53,722 nt of DNA from Trichormus sp. NMC-1 (GTDB lineage Bacteria; Cyanobacteriota; Cyanobacteriia; Cyanobacteriales; Nostocaceae), in contig NZ_LZQD01000002.1 in assembly GCF_001858025.1 (NCBI RefSeq), positions 1,796 to 55,517 of the forward strand, given 5' to 3'. Positions 48,701-53,722 of the stretch are shown in pieces. The notes under the pieces were generated by a model. It saw nothing but the letters and a program-made list of their open reading frames with translations, did not search any database and had not been told where the DNA came from. The number at the start of each line of letters is the position of its first letter. The first letter of the stretch is position 1. Position numbers and translations under genes: made by a program.

Positions 48701-49678
48701 AAACAGTTAGCGGCTGAATTTACGGCTTTTTTACCTAAACCAGTGCGCCAGTACCAGTTACATAATACCCTATTACAAATTGTTCGCGGTAGCTGGTTTA
48801 CCAAAGTCACTAACGAGTCTATCATTCCCTCTTACTCTCGGTTGCCTAAACCAAATCTCCCCACCGTTGATACTAAACTCTCTAAAAGCTTGCCCCTGAA
48901 AATTCTCTTAGTTGAGGATGTGTTAGTCAATCAGAAAATTGCTCTCAAGATGCTGCATCGCTTGGGTTATCGGGCAGATGTCGCCAACGATGGATGTGAA
49001 GCCTTAGAAGCCTTGCAAAGACAATTGTATGATGTAGTGTTTATGGATATCCAGATGCCAGAAATGGACGGCTGGGAAACAACTTGTCGTATTCGTGGGG
49101 ACTTTTCCCAGGATGTCCAACCTTGGATCATCGCTATGACTGCCCATGCGCGTGCAGAAGATCGCCAAGAGTGTCTGAGTATCGGAATGAATGATTATAT
49201 TAGTAAACCGATTAGTTTGGAAGGGCTGGAAGCAGTTCTTAAACATTATGGTACTCAGCAGCATCAAGGGACAGAACCTGTTACAGATGAGGTATTAACC
49301 TCCTCTAACCAGCAGTCAGTGATTGACCGCAGTGTTCTGGAGGGCTTGCGTAGTATGGCTGGTAGTGAGGGCGATCGCTTAATTATAGAACTGATCCAAG
49401 TTTACCGAGAAGATACCCCAGTCACAATTCAGGCAATTCAAGATGCGCTGTCCTCTGAAAATCTAGCTAATCTCAAAAAAGCCGCTCATGCCTTGCGATC
49501 GCCCAGTATTAGTATAGGTGCAGTCAAATTGGGTAAAATCTGTGAGACTTTGGAATATACTGCCCAGAATCAATCATTAGCACAAATCGCTGATCTGGTT
49601 AATCAAATAAAGGGCGAATATAAAAATGTTATTACGGCTCTGGAAAATTTTCAGATCAATATCATAATCGGTAAATAA
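45767..49678 (+). CDS. HNOBA-PAS-PAS-GAF hybrid histidine kinase with two REC domains and Hpt
   Basis: Domains in order over 1303 residues: HNOBA (about 14-165: FPFHLVIDRDMKIL, GSSLEEHFHINRP, LKGEMVYLEASDHLLFLGSPWI, DFPLYDSV), coiled coil (165-188), PAS (190-300), PAS/PAC (305-428), GAF (440-605). Next come HisKA with H643 (MSHEIRTPMN) and HATPase (745-870, NLISNAVKF, DTGIGIP, GGTGLGL). REC1 (890-1005) has acceptor D939 but an incomplete acidic pair. REC2 (1042-1165) has D1094 (VFMDIQMPEMDG), and Hpt (1190-1290) has H1241 (AAHALRS). No transmembrane segment is seen. HNOBA pairs with the H-NOX protein encoded 196 bp upstream. The Hpt domain should pass phosphate to the REC of the PP2C protein encoded next. 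Confidence 0.93.
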   Translation: MTNDRVIESKQFSLDPDQFAALFPFHLVIDRDMKILQAGGVLQRILEPILIVGSSLEEHFHINRPKFPVNFAAISQHTRSSKEGVSPSLFLLQSHHKEMQLKGEMVYLEASDHLLFLGSPWITEINDLKKLDLKLDDFPLYDSVADYLFLLQAKNSALTDAKKLTARLTSQRAELRATASRLRTVIESLQAGVLLEDETRHVILANQEFCDQFSIPVAPEALQGIDCQQAAQTSKQLFAEPEKFIQRVEEILSQNQIVLNEELLLEDGRILEQDYIPIVVEQKFYGHLWKYHDITQRKQAENALRLSEERLKLALDAVDEGLWDWNLVTGEIYRSPRWFTMLGYAPEELENDIKLKIRLIHPEDLSLMQERLIAHLKGETPFYEVEVRFLTKCGEWKWILDRGKLVSRDSQGRAMRMVGTHLDITERKLSEAALKQQYERVLLLKQITEEIRQSLQWEKILQTTVTEVQRILQCDRVVIFQINPDGNGKVVQEAVVPGWSVTLDQDINDPCLKDGYFDFYRHGRMTVISDIEKAGFQPCHLEFLQQFQVKANLVVPILVREDLWGLLIAHQCDRPRQWTQLELDLLKHLADQMGIALTQAHLLAQETHQANLLVLQNEELNLAKQTAETANMAKSNFLATMSHEIRTPMNAIIGMSGMLLDTSLTSEQLDCVETIRNSSNALLTIINDILDFSKIESGKLELEAQPFDLRLCVEEALDLLAPQAASKGIELMYLIEADVPTFIIGDITRLRQILWNLISNAVKFTNIGEVVIIITTRQLVRNQATTASTPDRYELQFAIRDTGIGIPRDRLHRLFKPFSQVDVSMTRRYGGTGLGLVISKRLCEIMGGRMWVDSQPNQGSTFYFTVILPVEPSAIDSSIGTDPELLNQRLLLAVDNTNLRKCLTVQLQSLGLDVQVAESNDAILQYLWQDKPFALAILDIDSPDWNTLNLTAKIRDIPKQQNLPLVMLSSKGKQTWEVKQLAAEFTAFLPKPVRQYQLHNTLLQIVRGSWFTKVTNESIIPSYSRLPKPNLPTVDTKLSKSLPLKILLVEDVLVNQKIALKMLHRLGYRADVANDGCEALEALQRQLYDVVFMDIQMPEMDGWETTCRIRGDFSQDVQPWIIAMTAHARAEDRQECLSIGMNDYISKPISLEGLEAVLKHYGTQQHQGTEPVTDEVLTSSNQQSVIDRSVLEGLRSMAGSEGDRLIIELIQVYREDTPVTIQAIQDALSSENLANLKKAAHALRSPSISIGAVKLGKICETLEYTAQNQSLAQIADLVNQIKGEYKNVITALENFQINIIIGK

Positions 49679-49823
49679 TCTAAATTCAAAGCATGATACC
49701 AAGCCAGTTTTACTCCTGTACAGACGAGAGGCTGGAACGTCTCTCCTGATTCCTGATAGCGTAGCGTAAGCCATATTCTGCTGCATCATATCTGTTAAGG
49801 TAGGTAATTACTAATTACCAATT

Positions 49824-51035
49824 ATGCTGGAAATATCTAATTCTAAACTCAAAATTTTAGTCATTGATGATGATCGAATTATCCAAATAGTTCTTAAACA
49901 AGCACTGCAAGGACAGGGATATGAGGTTATTCTCGCTTCTAGCGGTATACAAGGTGTAGAGCAAGCTTATCAGCATCATCCTGCCCTGATTATTTGTGAT
50001 TGGCAAATGGATGAAATGGATGGCTTAGAAGTTTGTCGCAACATTAAATCTGAACCATCTTTATCAAGCACATTTTTTATTTTGCTAACAGCACGTACAG
50101 CAGTTGAAGATAGGGTTGAAGGTTTAGATAATGGTGCAGATGATTTCTTGAGCAAACCCATTGATGTGAGTGAACTAAAAGCACGAGTGCGAGCAGGACT
50201 CAGGTTATATCAAACTAATCAAGAGCTTCAGAGATTAGCTGAAGATTTACAAATTCAGAAACAGCTTTTAGAAACGGAATTGCATGAAGCCGCTGATTAT
50301 GTTACATCTATTTTACCTGAGCCAATGTCAGGATTAGTAACTATTAATCACAGGTTTTTACCTTCTCATCAATTAGGTGGTGATTGCTTTGATTACTATT
50401 GGTTAGATCAAGAGAACTTAGTTATTTATCTTTTGGATGTTTCTGGACATGGATTAGGTGCAGCACTCCCTTCCATTTCCGTGCATAATTTGTTGCGTTC
50501 ACAAACTCTCCCTCAAGCAAATTTTCATCAACCATCTGAAGTTCTCAACGCTTTGAATGAAATTTTCCAAATGGAAAAACATAACGCCCGTTACTTTACC
50601 ATTTGGTATGGGGTTTTTAACATTGAGTCTTATCAATTAACTTATGCTACTGCTGGACATCCACCAGCTTTATTAATTTCTCAATCAACTGACTCTAGTA
50701 TAGATATCAAACAGTTAATTACTCCCAGTATGCCCATCGGAGCATTTGCAGAAGGAGAATATGAAAATGCTGTATGTAAAATTCAACCATCTAGTAAAAT
50801 CTATGTTTTTAGCGATGGAGTTTATGAAGTTGAATTGCCTGATGGTACACTGTGGAAATTGAATGATTTTATCAATTTATTGACTAGATGTAATCATGAT
50901 TTTCTGAATTTAGACGATGTTTTAGCAGCTATTAAAACTGCTACAGCTAGTCAATCATTTACAGATGACTGCTCTTTATTAGAAATTAATTTTGCCTCTT
51001 CACACCCATTCAGATCATCCCTGGAAGGGTATTGA
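49824..51035 (+). CDS. REC-PP2C phosphatase (RsbU-like response regulator)
   Basis: The 403-residue protein has a receiver domain (about 10-125) with D15-D17, acceptor D59 (ICDWQMDEMDG) and K in LSKPID. A coiled-coil linker (about 128-165) leads to a PP2C/SpoIIE phosphatase domain (about 170-390: GGDCFDYYWL, LDVSGHGLGAAL, TAGHPPALL, FSDGVYE, FTDDCSLLEI) with the metal-binding aspartates. Such proteins dephosphorylate STAS-domain antagonists. It follows the hybrid kinase by 145 bp and is the likely phosphorelay output. The last 20 residues may derive from an IS4 remnant that abuts the stop. A copy of the gene's last 267 bp is at 53212-53478. Confidence 0.92.
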   Translation: MLEISNSKLKILVIDDDRIIQIVLKQALQGQGYEVILASSGIQGVEQAYQHHPALIICDWQMDEMDGLEVCRNIKSEPSLSSTFFILLTARTAVEDRVEGLDNGADDFLSKPIDVSELKARVRAGLRLYQTNQELQRLAEDLQIQKQLLETELHEAADYVTSILPEPMSGLVTINHRFLPSHQLGGDCFDYYWLDQENLVIYLLDVSGHGLGAALPSISVHNLLRSQTLPQANFHQPSEVLNALNEIFQMEKHNARYFTIWYGVFNIESYQLTYATAGHPPALLISQSTDSSIDIKQLITPSMPIGAFAEGEYENAVCKIQPSSKIYVFSDGVYEVELPDGTLWKLNDFINLLTRCNHDFLNLDDVLAAIKTATASQSFTDDCSLLEINFASSHPFRSSLEGY

Positions 51036-51279
51036 GAGCAATACGTCGTAAAAGAGCAAAATTCCGGTAAGTATTGTACCTTCTGATACTGGGAAGAGCT
51101 TTTGCGTTTGAATTTGGACATTTTAATTTTGACAACACGGGGATTAATACGTTTTCGTCGGGGGCGCGCAATTTCAGACTGGGAAATTAATGATAATAAA
51201 TATTGATGTTGAATTTCTCGTAATCTTAAGGATGAATGGCTGATGAGTTGTACTAAATCTATAACTAGTTGCAAAGATT
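50769..51279. repeat. Direct repeat of at least 511 bp, left copy
   Basis: Identical by eye to 53212-53722 at a constant offset of 2443. It covers the 3' end of the PP2C gene and the IS4 remnant. The right copy runs into the window end, so the true length is unknown. Confidence 0.95.
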
Positions 51280-51332
51280 CAAGAAAACTAAGGAGTAAAG
51301 GATTTTTATTATATTCGTTAGCAGATTGGTAG
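51036..51332 (-). pseudogene. IS4-family transposase C-terminal remnant
   Basis: The minus strand encodes NKNPLLLSFLESLQLVIDL, then LRLREIQHQYLLSL and RPRRKRINPRVVKIKMSKFK. This resembles the basic C-terminus of cyanobacterial IS4-type transposases (NPRVVKxKMSxFxxK). The frame is blocked upstream by a TAA near 51335. About 75 terminal residues survive; catalytic residues are absent. Family assignment is from the tail only. Confidence 0.65.
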
Positions 51333-51451
51333 ATTTAATCGCGGAGTAGATTATTTTTATGCCTTAATATTTTGCAGAATTAATATTAGTAATTATTTAT
51401 CGGCTATTAATTTTATTCACGGGTATTGGGCTTAATCAGACTTTTACTATT

Positions 51452-51493
51452 AGCCTGGGAATATGGCTTATGCTACGCTATTATTCCCAGGCT
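51452..51493 (-). terminator. Perfect 12-bp stem hairpin after the DUF4114 gene
   Basis: AGCCTGGGAATA (51452-51463) and TATTCCCAGGCT (51482-51493) pair exactly around an 18-nt loop, 7 bp beyond the stop of the minus-strand gene. The loop contains the TAGCGTAGC-like word also found at 49757. It is probably a transcription end or mRNA-stabilising hairpin. Confidence 0.65.
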
Positions 51494-51499
51494 CAATTA

Positions 51500-53233
51500 T
51501 TAAGCAACTATCGAAAAATTGAATCGAACAATTATGTCATTGTAATCTGCATCACCACCACCAGGTAAATCCTCAAAACCAAAGGTGTTATCTCCTAACA
51601 AACGAATGTGATCTACTCCATCAGAATTGACTCCCAAATATGGGAAATAAACTTGAGGATCATTACCAGTGTTACTATCAGTTAACTGGGACAAAGTACC
51701 ATTGATAATGATCATGGGAGCCAAGATTGAACCACCCGCAATCATGGCGCTGTCTGTAAATAAACCTTGGTTAGCAACAGCAAATTTGATTCTTTCCCCA
51801 GTGTCTGCATCTTTAATGATATTGTTGATTGCAGCTTGCAGGTAATTTGCTCGATTAGCTGCATTTGCTTGTAGACTACCAATTAATCCTTGAGCATTAT
51901 CTACTTTATAAAAGTAGACTTCGTTATTAAATGCGGCTTCTCGATAAACAGAAAAATCTGCTTTCACCTTACCTGATATATCTTGAAAATCAATTAGTTC
52001 TGCTTGGTTGTCTCCTTGTAATGCTGTACCTGTAGTTAAGGATTCATCAGTGGACTGAATATTAACTACTAGAGAATTGAATTCTGTAACAGTGGTACTT
52101 TCCTTCCAAGAAATGGAAAAACCATCATCATCTTCTGTGATTCTTTGGGTTGAGGTATCTGCAAAGATAATGTTTGTAGCTGATATCCTTCCAGCCCGGA
52201 AAGAGTCAATTGTACCGTCTTTTACCAAGAAGAATTTCAAGTTATTACCGGAATTAAATTCCAGCAAGCGTGTCAGATTGTCAGTCTCAAACCGATTTGG
52301 AAGATTAGCAATAGCAGAGAAAATTGTTTGACTTTGGCTTCTGGCACGGTTTAAAGCTGCTTGGTTATAACCTTGTTCTCCTGGTGCAATACCATTGATT
52401 CTACCTTCAGCATCGTCAACAATAAATACACCTAGTTCATTGACAAAACTAGAATTACTTTCTATGAAAGTGGCTTTGAGTCTGACTTTTTCACCAATCC
52501 CTTTAATGGTAAAGATGTTGTTGTTAGTAATAGCAGCTAGTGGAATATCTTCGTTATTGATAGTTCCCTTGGCTATACCGTTTGTAGAACTGATAGTTGC
52601 GCTGTTTGTGGCACTAGTTAAATTCACAGTGAAAGTTTCATTTTCTTCCACAAGGGAATCTTGATTTGTTTCTACTATGAAGGTTTTCTGAGTTTCACCA
52701 ACTGCAAAGGTAAGATTTTCACTTTTACTAGTAAAGTCATTATTACTAGCTGTATCGCCGGCGTTAATAGCTGTGGAAACAGTTACTTTCTGTTCTGTTT
52801 GAGCATCCCCTGTACGAGTGATAGTGAAAGTAAGATCATTTCCTTCTGTGGCTTCAGCCGTTGCGATCGCAAATACGCTGACATCGTTAACTGCTCCAAC
52901 TGCTATATTAACCGTTGCATCTGTTGTCGCGTAGACAGTTCCATCAAAACCATTCCAACCAAAGCTAGTATTACCATTGAAGTTAGCTGTGGGAGTAAAG
53001 ACGAGTTTAGCAATATCAGCAACTACTATTTCTTGATTAACTGTAACTGCTGTACCGTCTAACTTTAAAGTCCCATTCGCAGGTAAACTGCTAATTTTAA
53101 TCTTCGTCAGACTATCACTATCTATGTCAGTAAATGCAGATGTGAAGTTCTCAAGGGTGAAAGTGATATTGGTGTCTTCGGCTCCAGATTTACTGATGTT
53201 TGTGACAGTCGGCTGTATGTAAAATTCAACCAT
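51500..53233 (-). CDS. Calx-beta/DUF4114 surface protein, 5'-truncated
   Basis: The 577-codon frame encodes a cadherin-like/VCBS-type beta domain (about 10-110, FTPTANFNGNTSFGWNGFDG). A Calx-beta domain follows (about 115-230, FTITRTGDAQTEQKVTVST, LVEENETFTVNL), then a middle region and a C-terminal DUF4114 domain (about 490-577, with NTFGFEDLPGGGDADYNDIIVRF, a calcium-type acidic motif). These modules occur in large secreted cyanobacterial adhesins. The first residues (MVEFYIQP) come from antisense of the duplicated PP2C gene end, so the natural N-terminus with signal peptide is missing. It is a fragment of a larger gene joined to the repeat at 53211/53212. Confidence 0.82.
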   Translation of the reverse strand: MVEFYIQPTVTNISKSGAEDTNITFTLENFTSAFTDIDSDSLTKIKISSLPANGTLKLDGTAVTVNQEIVVADIAKLVFTPTANFNGNTSFGWNGFDGTVYATTDATVNIAVGAVNDVSVFAIATAEATEGNDLTFTITRTGDAQTEQKVTVSTAINAGDTASNNDFTSKSENLTFAVGETQKTFIVETNQDSLVEENETFTVNLTSATNSATISSTNGIAKGTINNEDIPLAAITNNNIFTIKGIGEKVRLKATFIESNSSFVNELGVFIVDDAEGRINGIAPGEQGYNQAALNRARSQSQTIFSAIANLPNRFETDNLTRLLEFNSGNNLKFFLVKDGTIDSFRAGRISATNIIFADTSTQRITEDDDGFSISWKESTTVTEFNSLVVNIQSTDESLTTGTALQGDNQAELIDFQDISGKVKADFSVYREAAFNNEVYFYKVDNAQGLIGSLQANAANRANYLQAAINNIIKDADTGERIKFAVANQGLFTDSAMIAGGSILAPMIIINGTLSQLTDSNTGNDPQVYFPYLGVNSDGVDHIRLLGDNTFGFEDLPGGGDADYNDIIVRFNFSIVA

Positions 53234-53478
53234 CTAGTAAAATCTATGTTTTTAGCGATGGAGTTTATGAAGTTGAATTGCCTGATGGTACACTGTGGAA
53301 ATTGAATGATTTTATCAATTTATTGACTAGATGTAATCATGATTTTCTGAATTTAGACGATGTTTTAGCAGCTATTAAAACTGCTACAGCTAGTCAATCA
53401 TTTACAGATGACTGCTCTTTATTAGAAATTAATTTTGCCTCTTCACACCCATTCAGATCATCCCTGGAAGGGTATTGA
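53212..53478 (+). pseudogene. Duplicated 3' end of the REC-PP2C gene
   Basis: Encodes the same final residues as 50769-51035 (FSDGVYEVELPDGTLWKLND through FRSSLEGY) without any upstream catalytic part. It cannot be functional alone. Confidence 0.9.
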
Positions 53479-53722
53479 GAGCAATACGTCGTAAAAGAGC
53501 AAAATTCCGGTAAGTATTGTACCTTCTGATACTGGGAAGAGCTTTTGCGTTTGAATTTGGACATTTTAATTTTGACAACACGGGGATTAATACGTTTTCG
53601 TCGGGGGCGCGCAATTTCAGACTGGGAAATTAATGATAATAAATATTGATGTTGAATTTCTCGTAATCTTAAGGATGAATGGCTGATGAGTTGTACTAAA
53701 TCTATAACTAGTTGCAAAGATT
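53479..53722 (-). pseudogene. Second copy of the IS4 transposase remnant, cut by the window end
   Basis: Repeats 51036-51279, including the NPRVVKIKMSKFK tail. The window stops inside it. Confidence 0.65.

Larger units (their letters stand above)
53212..53722. repeat. Direct repeat of at least 511 bp, right copy
   Basis: Second copy of 50769-51279. It ends exactly with the window, at the base matching 51279. The unit between the copies (51280-53211) holds the DUF4114 fragment. Confidence 0.95.

Overview
The window reads as chromosomal DNA of a filamentous, probably heterocyst-forming cyanobacterium (Nostocales: Anabaena/Nostoc/Dolichospermum type). Supporting this are many HIP1 octamers (GCGATCGC), a CPP1-like protein, an SLH/OprB porin, DevB/DevC-type exporter genes, a cyanobacterial PEP-CTERM-type secreted protein, a SpkB-like kinase, a SigG-type ECF sigma factor, a ComFB protein, and many short tandem repeats. 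Both window ends lie in repeats (an 18-bp minisatellite on the left, a direct repeat of at least 511 bp on the right), so the window may be a complete repeat-bounded contig. No rRNA, tRNA or CRISPR array was recognised.

Layout. 1-2540: minisatellite, a DUF4351 nuclease-like gene, four 102-bp units that each carry two perfect hairpins, and an IS200/RAYT-like HUH transposase. 2624-8243: the DISARM core drmA-drmB, with drmC cut off before its phospholipase-D domain and no methyltransferase gene. 8301-17116: housekeeping genes (CPP1-like, an OmpR-type regulator, porin, hisIE, hemL), a tnpB remnant and a PEP-CTERM protein. 17567-25124: SpkB-like kinase, a TetR regulator with two operator-like palindromes, three blocks of minisatellite or dispersed repeats, devB-devC without devA, an M23 peptidase and ComFB. 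25459-29405: an L,D-transpeptidase, sigG with its anti-sigma gene behind a near-perfect sigma-E-type promoter, and a wrecked gamma-glutamylcyclotransferase gene containing a 285-bp copy of the transpeptidase gene. 29566-32145: leuS.

32405-43893 is an exopolysaccharide locus. Export and polymerisation genes (Wza-like, Wzz/PCP-like, Wzy-like) run leftward. Assembly genes (pyruvyl transferase, GT4, Wzx flippase, GT2, a deleted GT2, PssD/Alg14-like, PssE/Alg13-like) run rightward. The rightward arm ends in an initiating phosphoglycosyl transferase with an N-terminal STAS domain.

Immediately downstream are an RsbW-like ATPase, a free STAS protein, an H-NOX heme sensor, a 1303-residue HNOBA hybrid histidine kinase with two REC domains and an Hpt domain, and a REC-PP2C phosphatase. 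My reading is a complete chain: NO/heme sensing, then phosphorelay, then PP2C, then partner switch, then the STAS-gated first step of polysaccharide synthesis. This is the strongest candidate for an undescribed system. The parts are seen in the sequence; the wiring is inferred. The right end holds an IS4 remnant and a 5'-truncated Calx-beta/DUF4114 surface protein between two copies of the end of the PP2C gene.
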